This document shows, in pieces, positions 11,291 to 25,289 of a stretch of DNA of 64,000 nt. Under the pieces are notes generated by a model. The model was given only the letters and a program-made list of their open reading frames with translations, was not told the origin of the DNA and did not search any database. How positions within the stretch are numbered: the first letter of the stretch is position 1; each line of letters opens with the position of its first letter. Made by a program: the position numbers and the translations under genes. Source of the stretch: Otis tarda (taxonomy: Eukaryota; Chordata; Aves; Otidiformes; Otididae); the NCBI GenBank assembly GCA_026413225.1, contig CM048552.1, forward strand, positions 23,673,001-23,737,000, given 5' to 3'.

Positions 11291-14200
11291 ATACTGTTAA
11301 TTGTTCTGGTCCTGTGAAGTCCAATGGAACAGGTCAGCATATCAACTAAAAAGATTTTATTTATTAGCAATAAGTGTGGAGTTCCTTTTGATTATGTACT
11401 ATTTCATATCACACAGGACATTTCAAAGGAGGCAAAGAGCCACATCTACTGTACTGAATTATTTGATGAAGCCACATCAGATGCTTTGTCTAATTTTCCC
11501 ATTTCTGCTTTCAGTTAATTTTTATAGCAAATTAATCTCAATTTCAATTTTCCTCAGAATAAAATCTATGCAAGTTGACAAAGATACAAAAGAAAACTGT
11601 CTGTAAATGTGGTATTTTCATAATTTAAGCCTTTGTGCAACCGTAATTTTGTCACTCTGGGACACACAGATTCTGTAGCTCCTGAAGTAGCTTCCTCTTC
11701 TTTTCAGTTGTGCCAAAGAGTGCAACAGAAAGAGTAGAAAATATCAGTTTGTGTCCTTTCTTGAGTGTACATGCTATTCAAGTTGACATTTTGGGTATGA
11801 AAAAACCCAAAATAGAGCAGAATAGGAGAAGCAAAAGGATTGCCTAGCTGCATAGAGAGATCATATACCATAAATTCTGAAGGGAGTGCATAATCCATGC
11901 ATGATCTCTTATGACACGCTGATGACAGAAACATCTGATAAGCTTATTATGGCTTTGGGTGATTCATTTTCATAAGACAAAATATTATCCTATGCTGTAG
12001 GAGGTTGCCATGTTCCAGTGAACTCAGAAGACAAGTATGGCTACTTGCAAAACAAGGTAGAACATATGACTCCTAAGCTGACCAGAGGAGCTGCTTCTAT
12101 ACAGCACTTTGAGCAGCTTGAAGTACCTTTGAGAGCAGCATTCAAGGAAAAGACCCGGAGACATTACTTCTGATTGTGAACCTCACTGTGTCCCTCCAGC
12201 ATGGTCAGTTGCTGCCGTGTGTTTCTGCAGTTGCAGAACCGTTATGAAGCCTTCATACAGCTATATTGCTTACTTCAACATTAGGTGGAATTTAATTTTC
12301 TGAGTTTGGGCTACTTTTTACAGAAATATGGTTGTCTGAAGATGAACTACAGATCTCCCACTACTGGTAATGTAGAAAAGCAAATCTAAATTAGTGAGCA
12401 TAGCAGGTCTAAGTCCTACCATGCCTTTTTAAGATCAGTATAAAACTGTCCACAGTAGGACTCGAAGGTGGTGAACAGACTTTCTGGGGAATAGTGTGTC
12501 CTGTGGCATGCAGAGTACTCTGAAATGGCATGGTGTTGATCACTTGGGTTAGATAGCTGAACATTGTATAAGACATCGTCCAATTATTAGTGCAAAATCT
12601 TTGCAGAGAAATTAAATATTCTTTATAAAAAAAGGAAAAAATCATCAACAACAACAAAAAAATTAAAAAAAATCAAGGAAGATCTCCAATATACAAGACT
12701 TATTTGCTACGTCTTTAGGACTGAACAAATCAGGATTAGAAACCACAATGGCTAGATCCGTACAACAGGGCACTTAAAAATACCTCTCTTCTGGGTCCCA
12801 TGTGGTTCATCTGTGGACCTGAGAGATAATTGTTACCTTTTTTTGTGCATTTTTTTCAGTTCAAAGTGACTGAAATAATTTGAGAGCATAGAGCATATGA
12901 GATAACTTTTTGTAACAGAAATCTCACCCTGTAATATGGGTCCTTTACCATGAAAACTTGTAGAACTTGTGAATTCATTTCCTGCTCGGATGGTAATTGT
13001 ATGAAATGGAGAGAGGCATATTTGTCAAAGCTTTGTCTATACTGCCCTTTGAAATTATTGTTAGTTTTATCACTGAACTACTCCTGAGCATTGTCTCTGA
13101 GAATTCTACTCTGTAAAGGAGCTAATTGTGCCAAGGCATCTACCAGCAAGAAAGACCAATTAGAAAGAGAAAAACTAGGATTCTAGTTTCAGTGAATCTT
13201 TAATTTTTCATTCATATAGCAAAGTTCGATTTGAAGGTATCACAAAATATAACTCCAGGATTCTCTGTAGCAAGGTTATGAAGCTACAATTCTGGGAAAT
13301 ACGAGCCAAAGTCCCTTCATCCTCAAGAATGGTTAAAAGGTAAAACAACAATACCTAACAGCAGTTAAGAAGTAAAAGGATGCCACCATCTGTTCTATCT
13401 CTGATATCTCTATTTGATTTAATTTACTGTTCTTTCAAGAGCCTGAAAAATATGATAAATATATATGATCCAGTGATAAATAAAATATTCATTAATCAAA
13501 AATGGTGTACATTATTGACATTGTTGTTTTTGTTTTGTTTTATTTCGTTTTGTTTTTTTTTCTGTGAGCAAAGCAAAAATAGCGTTTGGTGCAATCCCAA
13601 CCAATTTTTAAATAATGGCTTATTTGCCAAACCAGAGGAAAAAAGTATATAATTGATTCAACCTCACTATCTTATGTCCTTATTTCATGGTGGTGCTGTA
13701 CACAATATTCTGCAGTAGCCTTAGGGGAAACATGGCCTTCAGCTACAATCACTTGTAAATGCAAACTGATGACTAGAATAGAAAAAATGCACAGCTCCTT
13801 TCCCAGGAGATAAAGAACATCTCAGGATATCTCCACTGAAATTATTATTGTCCTTGGATCTCTTAGTGACATTAAAAAGTATGACAATAATCTTTTTTTT
13901 TTTATTGGTGATTCCATGCAGAATTCAGTGCAGTCCTCCCCAAATACGCTGACAGCCAAGGTGTTGGCCCACAACTCTGCCTGATGGTTGCAAGCTGTTA
14001 TATGCCTGAATTCCCAAACCATTAGATATAGCTTCATGATCAAAAGTCCAGATGTACCTGAATATAAAAATACAGATTGGGTCCTCAGCTTTAGGGAACT
14101 TTGTAGGGTTTCTACTGTGGTAGAATTTTTTTGTAAGGGGACAAAATATCATACGTAAGGGTTTAATACAGTCTCTAGTGATTAATGATTAAGATAAGAA

Positions 14201-17200
14201 CTTTGCAACAGTAGATTTTCATGCAACTAGGTCTCTTTTATACCTTCCTTTAAAGCACCTTGCTTTGGCCACACTAAGGATATTTGACCACATGGATCAC
14301 ATTTCTAATCTAATCTGGTAACTTCTACATTCTTGAGCGTTTTGAAAACAAAGTATTTTTCATTTATATTATATCTTTTTAAAAGTAAAATAGTATAATG
14401 TCTAGAACTGTTTCCAGTTTTCTCTTCTTATTAGTTTACTTTAATATGGCACTTTTGTTAGCATTTCTGAGGTTCTGCAAGTCTTCTGTGATGTCCAGGC
14501 TTTTGAATTTTGTTCCTCATCTGTTTTTTTCAACTCTGCTTTATGTGAGAGATATGGTCAGTCATTCCATGCAAGATCATAAGAACAAACACCCTCCACG
14601 CCCCACCTTTGGGTAGCTATGGTTATGAAATTAACAACATTCCTTCATTTAGAATCACGTCTTCGTTTCTTCATGTCTTCATCCTGGAAAGTTTGGAATT
14701 TGTATTCTCTGCAGCTAATAAAATGTGCATCTGTAAACATGCTGTGATTTTCCACTTGCATAGCAACAGTCTACTTTTTAAGTGGAGACAGCAAATGTTT
14801 GTGTCACTCAATTATTTGTGATTACTCCAAGATGCTTTCATCTGATAATGCAAACCACAGCGTTTAATACCTTTCAAATACATAATGTATGACTTTTTCA
14901 TTCTAGTGGAAGCTTTTAGGTTTTATGCAGCTGATGAAATTTCCTAATCTGATGTAACTGTTGTGGCACCAACAGTTTTAAAAGTACCTCTTCTTTTGGA
15001 GGAGGCTCCTAATCTACAAGGTGCCTTTTCTGATGGGAAAGTACTGCGTGGCTTGTGGACAGACTGCTTAGTTACTGCTTTGGAAGTAACATGGGGACAA
15101 ATGGCCCCCCTCACATGTCCTTTCTTCTGGACATGTCTGTCTCACAGCATCTGACGGCATCCTGGCACTGCATCAGGATGGCCTGAGTGCACATCACGTG
15201 GAGAATCTGCAGTCAAACCACAAGCAGAACGTAATCTGTGCATCGATGACTAACCAAACAGCATAATGTTTTGGAGCAAACTAGGGCTTATTTTGTAGTG
15301 TAATTTATGGGCGCTCCAATGTAGTAGGAATAGATTGCATTGCCGTGTTGACTGATCGATTGAAACTCTGCACTTACATGTTTTACACATTTAAACAGTT
15401 GTGTTTCTGGATGGAGTTCTCTCATGGCTGAAGCACTTTTAAATTTACTTTGTAGAACATTTCCGCTTAAATTCTTGTAAGCTGACAAGCTCTTTAAAAA
15501 AAATTTAAAACATATGATTACTGTAACAAAACCAGTTTGCAGTATATTTCAACAAAGAAGGTAAATGATGTTAAAAAATATCTGCTGACTGTTCACATGG
15601 GTATTTCTATGGAGTTGGTGGACAGAGCGCAATAAATAAAAGAATACATTATATTCTTATATATATTATATATAGTGATCTCAATGCATGGCAGCTGGAC
15701 AATTCAGTTTCCTTATGTCAATATTTGCTTTCCAGACAGTTAAGTTGGGATTTATTTGTATTTATTTGACAGTATGCAAACATGTGGTATATGTGAATCT
15801 AGTCATCCTAGGCCTCTAGTCAGTATGCTGAATCCCAAACCCATGGTCTTACTAGAAACTATGTTTAGAATGATTATAGAAATGTCAGTGTCCACCTGTC
15901 AATGACTTGTCTGTCATCTTTTCACTTTTACAAGCACCGTATTTGTCAAACATTGTGTCTCTGAACATATGATATATGGGAGTGTTCAAATAGAAAAATG
16001 AATATTTCTGTAGCACAGAAGCTAGTCATATATGGACTAAAATGGCTAATACATAGTAATTACCTAGGAATTTTAAAAAATAATAAAATAAATTGAGTCC
16101 TTACACTCATAGCACTTCATTGATCTGTAATGGTGACTTCTAAGCAAGCAAACAGTTAACTCTATCATACAATAATTTTACTAAATGTCTTAGCTATGTA
16201 AATTTTTCAACTTGTGCTAGCCATAAGCATCAACTCTGTAGTTTCTTCTTTTTACAGGGAATGCAACTGTGGTTCATGGATTCTATCTCAGAGGAAATGG
16301 AATGCATTTTACTTGAAAGAATTAGAATTAAGAAGCATTTCAACTTTTTCCTCTTTTTGATTGTCAGAAGGCGTATGATTTGATATGACTTCCAGAAGAC
16401 ATAATGTCTTTGCATGTCTCTGATAGTCTATATTACTTTGCTATGATAAGTTTTTTTAGTAGTTTATGCCACACACAGTTTCAGTCAATCATATTTTCGC
16501 ACATATAATCTGTCCCTTTAAAATCCTGTTTTTATTAGCAGATCCTTTAACAACCTGTAACTTCTGATAGTCTGTAGCTGTGAGTTATCTTTGACTTTTT
16601 AGTATTGACAGGAAAGGAAAATGAATAATGTATGAAAATGGTGGAAGAACTGGGGTGGCAGAAATATGAGTAAGCTTTGGGAGAACACTAGAAGGGTACT
16701 TTGCTGGCAGAAGGGAAGCGTGGAGGTAAACTCCTGGTTTGGTTACCTGTGCGTTCAAAAAAGCCTGATTGCTGCAGAGTCACGTTTTTTTTTTAAGGAA
16801 TGACAATTAGGATACTTTCACCTCTCAAAAGGCATTGGCAGAAAACCCTCACAGGGTGATATTCATAGGAAAAGAAAAACTTCAAATGATTGCTAACTTG
16901 AAAGGTTTTCATTGAGAAGAAAGGAGAGAGTTGTGATTTTAAAGTGCACTGAGATCTACAGTTGAGACTTTAAAGAGTTTTTTGGTAGCATAGCGTCACT
17001 CTTCTGTTGTAACTTTGAGATTCAAAATGTTCCTGAGATAGACTTTGTCTTTATTGCTTTGTTTAAATTTATTTCAATGTTCAGTTAATTGGTGCAAATC
17101 AAAACTTTTATATTCACACTTCCTTCAGTCAGGTAATCAGTGTCGCCAAAATCTTTACTGTTTTCCACAATTACAAATAATAAATTTCAGAATGTTTATA

Positions 17201-17336
17201 TATAACTTTCTAATCCTTGAATAAAGGGACATATGTATTTAGGTTAGTAGTTATGTAGGCATATGTAGTTAGCTTAGCCTTGTTTTGTACTTCTATTCAT
17301 TTGATTTTTAGTTTTCTTTTTTTTTTTGTATAGCAG
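11291..17336. other. Long AT-rich intronic stretch, nothing firmly recognised
   Basis: Contains T/G-rich simple sequence at 13520-13563, A/T-rich simple sequence at 15650-15675 and a poly-T run just before the CR1 at 17337. No gene, RNA gene or transposon family was recognised. Confidence 0.5.
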
Positions 17337-19234
17337 TGAAAATAAGAGTGAACATAGAGTATTTTGACCAACTGAAAGTAAAGAAGGAAGCCTATAGAGG
17401 GTGGAAGCGGGAACAGGTAGCCTGGGAGGACTACCGAGTGGCTGTGCGAGCGGCCAGAGATAGGGTGAGGAAGGCTAAAGCCCTGATGGAATCGAATCTG
17501 GCCAGGGATATAAAAAGTAACAACAAAAGCTTTTACAGGTATGTAGGGGACAAAAGAAAATCCAAGGAGAATGTAGGCCCCCTCCGGAAGGTAATGGGTG
17601 TCGTGGTTACCCGGGATGTGGAGAAGGCTGAGGTACTCAACGACTTTGTTGCCTCAGTCTTCACTGATAAGGGCTCTTGTCTCCCCACCCAAGCTGTGGA
17701 AGGCACAGGCAGGGACTGCAAGGATGAAGAACCGCCCACGGTGCTCAAAGAGCAGGTTCAGGACCATCTAAGGAACTTGAAGGTGCACAAGTCCATGGGG
17801 CCTGATGAGATCCATCCGCGCGTCCTGAGGGAACTGGCGGATGAAGTTGCCAAGCCACTGGCCATCATATTTGAGAAATCGTGGCGGTCTGGTGAGGTCC
17901 CCGATGACTGGAAGAGAGGGAACATAACCCCAATTTTTAAAAAGGGGAGTAAGGAAGACCCGGGCAACTACAGGCCGGTCAGCCTCACCTCCGTGCCTGG
18001 CAAGGTCATGGAGCAGATTCTCCTGGAAACCATGCTAAGGCACATGGAGAGCAAGGAGGTGGTTGGTGACAGCCAACATGGCTTCACAAAGGGCAGATCG
18101 TGCCTGACCAATTTGGTGGCCTTTTATGATGGGGTAACAGCATCGGTGGACAAGGGATGGGCAACGGATATCGTCTACCTGGACTTGTGCAAAGCTTTTG
18201 ACACTGTCCCGCATGACATCCTTCTCTCTAAACTAGAGAGGCATGGGTTCGATGGATGGACCACTCGGTGGATAAGGAGTTGGCTGGATGGCCGCACTCA
18301 GAGAGTGGTGGTCAACGGCTCAATGTCCAAGTGGAGACCGGTCACCAGTGGCGTCCCTCAGGGGTCCGTGTTGGGCCCGGCCCTGTTCAACATCTTTGTC
18401 GGCGACATGGACAGTGGGATAGAGTGCACCCTCAGCAAGTTCGCCGATGACACCAAGCTGTGTGGTGCCGTCGACTCGCTGGAAGAGAGGGATGCCATCC
18501 AGAGGGACCTTGACAGGCTGGAGAGGTGGGCCCGTGCCAACCTCATGAAGTTCAACCAGGCCAAGTGCAAGGTCCTGTACCTGGGTTGTGGCAATCCCAG
18601 GCACAAATACAGGCTGGGCGGAGAATGGATTGAGAGCAGCACTGAGGAGAAAGACTTGGGAGTGCTGGTAGACGAGAGGCTCAACATGAGTGGGCAATGT
18701 GCCCTTGCGGCCCAGAAGGCCAACTGCATCCTGGGCTGCATCAAGAGGAGCGTGACCAGCAGGTCGAGGGAGGTGATTCTGCCCCTCTACTCTGCCCTGG
18801 TGAGACCCCACCTGGAGTACTGCGTCCGGTTCTGGAGTCCCCAACACAAGAAGGACATGGACCAGTTGGAAAGGGTCCAGAGAAGGGCCACCAAGATGAT
18901 CAGAGGGCTGAAGCACCTCTCCTATGAGGACAGGCTGAGAGAGTTGGGGCTGTTCAGCCTGGAGAAGAGGAGGCTCCGGGGAGACCTGATAGCGGTCTTC
19001 CAATACTTAAAGGGGGCCTACAGGAAAGATGGGGAGAAGCTGTTCAGTAGGGCCTGTTGTGATAGGACAAGGGGTAATGGGTTTAAATTAGAAGGAGGTA
19101 GGTTTAGATTAGATATTAGAAAAAAATTTTTTACAATGAGAGTTGTAGAGCACTGGAACAGGTTGCCCAGAGAGGTGCCATCCCTGGAAATGTTCAAGGC
19201 CAGGCTGGATGAGGCTCTGAGCAACCTGATCTAG
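17336..19234 (+). CDS. CR1 ORF2 reverse transcriptase, N-terminally truncated but open
   Basis: This is the reverse transcriptase of a non-LTR retrotransposon, used in target-primed reverse transcription. In order it shows an RT fingers region with [20 protein letters not shown], then [13 protein letters not shown], motif [14 protein letters not shown] (catalytic Asp at residue 283), motif [11 protein letters not shown] (from residue 339) and motif C FADDTKL (Asp 371 and 372). The CR1 C-terminal domain follows, including [20 protein letters not shown] and RRATKMIRG. Full CR1 ORF2 is about 300 residues longer and carries an apurinic-type endonuclease, absent here. The frame opens on GTG with no proper start, and the first in-frame ATG is near residue 50. 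All catalytic Asp residues are kept, but the copy is not autonomous. Confidence 0.93.
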   Translation: MKIRVNIEYFDQLKVKKEAYRGWKREQVAWEDYRVAVRAARDRVRKAKALMESNLARDIKSNNKSFYRYVGDKRKSKENVGPLRKVMGVVVTRDVEKAEVLNDFVASVFTDKGSCLPTQAVEGTGRDCKDEEPPTVLKEQVQDHLRNLKVHKSMGPDEIHPRVLRELADEVAKPLAIIFEKSWRSGEVPDDWKRGNITPIFKKGSKEDPGNYRPVSLTSVPGKVMEQILLETMLRHMESKEVVGDSQHGFTKGRSCLTNLVAFYDGVTASVDKGWATDIVYLDLCKAFDTVPHDILLSKLERHGFDGWTTRWIRSWLDGRTQRVVVNGSMSKWRPVTSGVPQGSVLGPALFNIFVGDMDSGIECTLSKFADDTKLCGAVDSLEERDAIQRDLDRLERWARANLMKFNQAKCKVLYLGCGNPRHKYRLGGEWIESSTEEKDLGVLVDERLNMSGQCALAAQKANCILGCIKRSVTSRSREVILPLYSALVRPHLEYCVRFWSPQHKKDMDQLERVQRRATKMIRGLKHLSYEDRLRELGLFSLEKRRLRGDLIAVFQYLKGAYRKDGEKLFSRACCDRTRGNGFKLEGGRFRLDIRKKFFTMRVVEHWNRLPREVPSLEMFKARLDEALSNLI

Positions 19235-19331
19235 TCAGGGATGTCCCTGCTCTTGCAGGGGGGTTGGACTAGATGACCTTTGAAGGTCCCTTCCAACTCT
19301 AACCATTCTATGATTCTATGATTCTATGATT
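17337..19331 (+). mobile_element. Young CR1 LINE, 5'-truncated, about 2 kb
   Basis: The copy runs in plus orientation from just after a T-rich run to the tail of three ATTCTATG units near 19308-19331. It lacks the 5' UTR, ORF1 and the endonuclease domain of ORF2. Its reverse-transcriptase frame is uninterrupted for 632 codons, which sets it apart from every other copy here and suggests recent insertion. CR1 normally makes no clear target duplication, and none is evident. Confidence 0.95.
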
Positions 19332-20203
19332 TTTTTTGGGGGGGGGGTGCTGGGGCATTGTTTGTTGGATAAGTTATGAAGTATTAGCAGCCTAAAACAT
19401 AAACCCACAAATATAAAGGGTGCATTCCTTTACTCTGGATACCACTGAATAATTTTTTTTCTGGGCCTGTTTATAAGTTATAAAGATCATCTGATATAAT
19501 ATGATAGAAGTTAGAGTCTTACATTTTGGAAGAAGGCCTTAAATCTATTACGTAGATATGAAATGTCTAAATCAACTGTCAGTAGCTTAGGAACAAAGAC
19601 TTTTCTAAACATTTGATTGATGTATAAATTGGGTCAATAAAATATGTAAGAAAGGTCTTTTCATCCGCTTACAAACTACATTTTGCTTTTTAAGAATGGA
19701 GTAACACAGAGATATATTAGCATAGAAGTACCTATGGACAACATTTTAAACTAGATTCCCTTAGATCTCTTCTGTTCTGAGAAACTCTGTTTACACGCTC
19801 ATAAAAATAGTAATAAGGAGTATATTCTTTACTCATGATTGCAGAGGTAAGCTGTATGGGCTTCAGTATCTGCTAATGGTGCAGCTTGATTTTGTTTGGA
19901 TCAGGATACAAGGGTAAAATGCATCACACTGTCTGACCAGCAGTTCAATTTTTTTTTTCCAGAACGCAGTGCACATCACCTAATTTCAAGGGCACTGGTT
20001 GAACTGTATTGACTTCACAACTGGTGGCAAAACTACAGGGATTTCCTCATCTCATCCATTTTGGTAGCAATACTATATATACCCTTGTAATGGATAATGC
20101 TAATCAATACGATGAAGGCAGGAAAGAAGGATGGTCATGTCTTCACCAGTGCTTAATTGGAAACTGGCCATCATGCAGCCTCATGGAAACAGTATAGACA
20201 TGT
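19332..20203. other. Intronic DNA, nothing recognised
   Basis: T and G homopolymers directly follow the CR1 tail (about 19331-19347). The remainder is AT-rich with no supported gene. Confidence 0.55.
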
Positions 20204-20450
20204 TGTCGTAGTTTAGCTCCGCTCGGGACCAAGCTATGCAGTCTCTCTGTCATGTCCCCCACCCTCCAAAGGAATAGGGAGAAATAATATAACAAAGAAG
20301 GCTCAAGGTGTGAGATAAGGACAGGGAGAGATCCTTAAAGTTACTGTTACAGGCAAAACAGACTTGACTTGGGGAAAACTATTCATTTATTTATTACTAA
20401 AACCAAAGCAGGATAATGAGACAGAGAACAAGATAACCTCCCCTCCCCCC
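20204..20450 (-). mobile_element. LTR fragment, same family as 58567-59699
   Basis: The reverse complement of this stretch matches the 3' part of the LTR at 58567-59699 almost throughout. Shared segments include CAAAACAGACTTGACTTGGG, GGGAAAACTATTCATTTATT and GAGATAAGGACAGGGAGA. It starts with the LTR terminus TGTCGTAG at 20204 (minus-strand 3' end, ...CTACGACA) and breaks off after the CCCCTCCCCCC tract. Only U5 and a piece of R remain. Confidence 0.88.
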
Positions 20451-23400
20451 ACTGAACATCCAACATTTAAAGAAACAACTTTAAATGCTGCATTTGAAAT
20501 GCTATTTCTTGAGAGGAGGTCGTATTTTGGTAAAAGATAGTACAACGTGATAATCTATCATTAAAGAAAATGTCCTTCAGGGCTGTATGGTTCATGTTTT
20601 GCAAACATTGACAGAGAGAATGCATGCAAAAATTATCCCCTAATTTACGGAAAGATTTGTGGAGAGCTGCATCTCTCAAACAGAATGATCTGTCACTGTC
20701 TGGGTCCTTGCAATGGCATTTTCAACTGGTTTGGATGAGACTTCCTGAGCCTTTTTTTTTCCGTTGAGTTCACCTCTCTGGCAAATGAATGAACTTTTCC
20801 CATTATTATCTTGAAATATGTACAAAGCATCCTCTAACTATCTTTATTTGCAAAAGACTATCCTGCATTACTCTTTCTGCTTCTATAGGAACAACATACA
20901 AATGGTGCCTATTGCCCTGTGGTAGCAGGACCGGCTCAGAGAATCTCCTGTGTTTTCCAAAATCCCTACTTAGAGAACTTCTGTAACAATTAGCCAAATG
21001 CATTCTTATTCAGTCAGTCACTGTGTCTCAAGTGAGTCTATTGTCTCAAATTAGTCCATTGTTTTATCAGCACTGAGAATAGCAAGGCTGATTTTGGACT
21101 GCCCTGGGAACTGATGACTAAGTGTGCTGAATGCACAAAAAACACAGCCCTGCTTACCCAGCTACATCACAATTATATGTAAAGTACTAACCTGAATTTC
21201 ACCCTCATGTAACAATTTTAACTTGAGTTCCATAGATCTTGCCACACATACTAAATATTTTCTAACTTTTGGGCTTAGCCACTCTCTGTGAAATGTATGT
21301 GAATAAGCCTCTGAAAGAAAAAATGTAGCAAAGCACTGCATCTAGTGCTTACATAATGTGTGTCATGTCGAAAATCCTCAAATTCATTTTCCTGTCCTGC
21401 TGGGCCAAGATGAAGAAGCACATATGGCGAGGAAAGCCACTTGCTGTTGGGAGACCTCTGCATTCCCTCTGCACAGGGAGGAACAATTTAGCCTCATCCC
21501 TCACTCTCTTCTGCTAATCTGGCACAAATCAAATGCAAGAGACAGAGCGTGAATGTGGATAAGTGAGAAGATGCAATTTCCTGTCTCATGTGGCTAAACG
21601 TTTCTTGTTAAGTGTCAAGTTTAGAGCTGAGTAAACAGTGGAATAATATATTTATGATTCTGTTTATGCGATTTGACTTGTGATTCAGTAAGAGCTTCTC
21701 CCTGTTTTCTTACAATTCTGTTACATCCAGAAAAACCGTAGTTTGGCGTGGAGCATATACATGAAGACTAAATGGGCTTTCAATCCCTCTTTGGCATACC
21801 TACGTTTTTGTAGATTTTGCATTTTCATGGAAGTGGAGAAAAGCTACCAGTAACATGGGTAAGAAAAGGAGATTACTGCAAAATGTCTGCATTTGTCAAG
21901 CAAAATATATACAACACAACATTAAATGAGGAAAAACAAGGGTCATATATGTTTGAGCAATAGAAGAATTACTTGTGAAGAGAAAGATTGTATATCACCT
22001 CTTTCCTCAACAGTATGGTACAAGAGCTCATCATTTGAGGGCAAATGCCCCATGGAAGCTTTTCACAGCCCTCAAACGTGCCTTGAACATATCCAAGGAG
22101 TGAAAGTCAGGGGCTGCCAGTCATCAGGGTGAGCAGCACTTGTAAAGGAAGGTTGAGAATGGTGGCAGAAATAGCAACTAATTGATAAGAAAATGGCAAG
22201 AGAAAGGGTCTGCAAAATTTGCTAAACATTGTGTCTGATTTATATTTCACTCTCCCTTTTTGCTGTTGGGAGGGAGGAACATAGCTAGCGTAAAATCTAG
22301 TGTTCATATTTACAGTCAAAATTAAACCTCCCGCAAAAAGCAAAAAATGTTGTTGGAGGGGTGAGGGGAGAGGCTGTGGGAAAGGGCGGGAAATAATTTT
22401 TAATGTCCTAAATGTTACTATACTTACTGTCTCCTATTATATCCCTTGTTCTAAAGTATTCTTAGCCTTCACATGAATACTCTCAGGGCATTAATAATTA
22501 TTTCATTCAGTGCTTCTGCTGGCAAAAATTAGGTCATCCAGTCAGGGAAGGCAGTTAAGGCAGAATACTATGTCAGTGATGTAGGCGACCTGTCAGACAA
22601 TAAAAATCTAAAAGTGTTCTCACAGATAAAGGCAAAAGAGGTTACCAGGTAGAATACAGGGAAACAAAGGAAGTGAGCTAAGGGTTTATTCTAAAAGGCT
22701 CACCAGAGAGACGGTGGTTAGGATCACTTTTAGCTATTAGAGGATTTGTGTAGCTGGTAAAGAAAAGGCCTTGCCTTTTCATATTTGTTTTGTCATGCGC
22801 TAGATATTATTTTTCCTCTTAGTGAAGCTCAATAGATGGAATATGATGGGTTTATTAGATGTGTTATGCCAATAATATATTTTAGTTAGAGTTGTCATGG
22901 GTCATCTGTTATTTCCGTTGAAAATATTTCCTCATAATATTATAACATGTCACAAACACAATTTACACAAACCACTACTGCATAAAAACAATGGTGTGCT
23001 AAATTTGACTGGACTGCTCCCACTTCAGGCCAGATTATTTATACAGTTATAAAGCTAAATAATAAATAAAATAAGAAAATATATCTTATTGCATCATGTT
23101 TATTCTTTGTTTGCTCTTCATGCTGATTTGCAAATAATGAAACAAACATCCCCTTCCTTTCAGAAAATTAATGTTGTACATATCTGCAATATAGGCCAGA
23201 TTTACTAACCACTGATAAAACAACAGCAACAACAACTGAGTTCTCCAGGTTTATAGGAATAATTGAAAGAAATACAGTAAATTCTACCAGGCTAGCATGG
23301 GGATTGGTGAGGTTCTGCTGGACAGAATAAAGTATAGGCAGTATACACAGCTGTATATCAAAAGTACTTAGAATTTACTTATGACTAGCCCTAGTCATCT

Positions 23401-25289
23401 TAATTCCACCATAAATTAAAAGAAAATAATAGTTTGGCATTCAGTTTCAGACAATTTTTATGCAAAACTGGAGGTAGGACAGCTAGAGAAGATAGGAACA
23501 AGCTGTAGTGTGAACTACACCTTATAAAATACTGTAAGATATAATCCCTCCTTTGCAGGATAAATCAGTGAATATTCCAACACAGGAAATACTTCAGATA
23601 AAGACTGTTACTTCTCGGAGTCTCTGGTCAAACAGCTAGAAGAAACATTTCCAATGAGCTGTTTGTTTCTAATCAAATAAAATAGAGGTCTATGGTCCTC
23701 AAGGGTACTTTTTAAATGTTCAGTTACATTTTAGTAAGTTAAATACCTTACAAATGGAAGTCATTGTCAGCTGACATTTCGATAATTAATAGTAACATTC
23801 TTAGGCCATGTCTGCAAAGACTTGCCAACAAAGCTGGAAGAGTGGAAATTAAAAGAAAACCAACTCACACTTACACACTGAAGCTGACTAACATAGTTAC
23901 ACTGGCAAAACTCCAATGTGTGGTTATGCCAGTAGAGGAAAGCTAATGTTAGTTTTGCATCTGCCATTCAGTGAGGTGATGTAACTGTGCTGGCAGGAGA
24001 GCATCTCTTCTTGGCATACATCAAGGGGCTTTGACAGCACGGCCCCAACAGATTGGCTAGTGGCAGAGGCTTTTTAGTTTAGACAAGCATTACATTTTGC
24101 ATTGAAAAACTGGGTGATCTGGCAAGATAAAACATTTAATTTGGAATAGCCCAAGAAAGCAGTTAAAGGAATCAATGAAGCTGGCTCTTTTGTCTGGCTA
24201 CCATTTTGCAGACTGTATTCCAGAACATTGAATCATGTTCACTGAAAGGGAAGCAAATATATTATCTCATTGGTTTATAAGAACAAGGAGTGTTGGTCCC
24301 TTTATTTAGATGCTTTGGTAGTATAACTTACAAATCTAGTGATGATTCTTTTTTTTTTTTTTTAATGACAAGAATCAATATTTAGTAACTAGTAATTGCA
24401 TTGTCATGTTTCTTTTGTCATGCAGCTGCTCTCTGTAATTTTGTTATACAATGACAGGTATTACTTACAAAGTAGAAAAAACAGAAGTGACTTTTAAAAT
24501 TTATTTTTAAGAAAGGGAAGGAAAAAATACCTTTTAGTTGTTTCACTTAATTGAGTTGATTTTCCTCCAGAGATGGAATGTCCTATTTAATCATTACAGC
24601 AGATGTGCAAAAACAATCTGAATATATGGGAATGTAAACCAAAGGGATTTTCTGTTTAAAACATTGGCAACATCTTAAAAACATGCAATCTGTTGAATTC
24701 TGGGTTGGTTTTGAGCACTGGAAACACAGTACTAAAGAAAAGGCTTTCCTTTGTATTAATAATTAACATTTATAAAATATCTTGAGGAATGGAACCCCTT
24801 AATTTGTATAAAGTAGTCAAATAAAATATATTGTATAAAATACAAACTATTAATTGAGCTTACCTGAATCCCATGTACTTTACACACAATTCACCATATT
24901 TTATAATTTCACTTTGATTACTAATTTGTTATTGATATTATTATTACTTAGGTTATTTAAATATCCGTAGTGTGCAAATTGGAGCACATTAAAGCAAATT
25001 AAAACAAATTAAAATATGGTCCCTGTCTCAGTCTTCTTTATTTAGTTCAAGAATACAGAACAAGGTCAAGATGTCAAGAGTATACCACAGAGACAAAGAA
25101 AGAAAAAATATTAATAAAATCATTAGATAGTTCAGCAACGCTTCTTCTACTACTATTTTAGGACTTGTGATGTAACATTTCCTAATTATCACTAGTACTA
25201 TTATATGGCTTGGATGACACCTTCTCTTCCCCCATTTTCCTGTAAGTAATTTGGTAGTACTCAATTTTAAGAACAACTGTAAAAGCTGA
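20451..25289. other. AT-rich intronic DNA, nothing firmly recognised
   Basis: Short direct repeats of CAAATTAAAA occur near 24990-25015 and a poly-T run at about 24350-24363. No gene or transposon family was recognised. Confidence 0.5.

Noticed and set aside
18320..19003. 227-codon frame antisense to the CR1 reverse transcriptase
   Set aside because: Shadow of the GC-rich RT coding strand. The same antisense peptides recur in other CR1 copies (for example 5773-6291 and 32927-33694) and have no known product.
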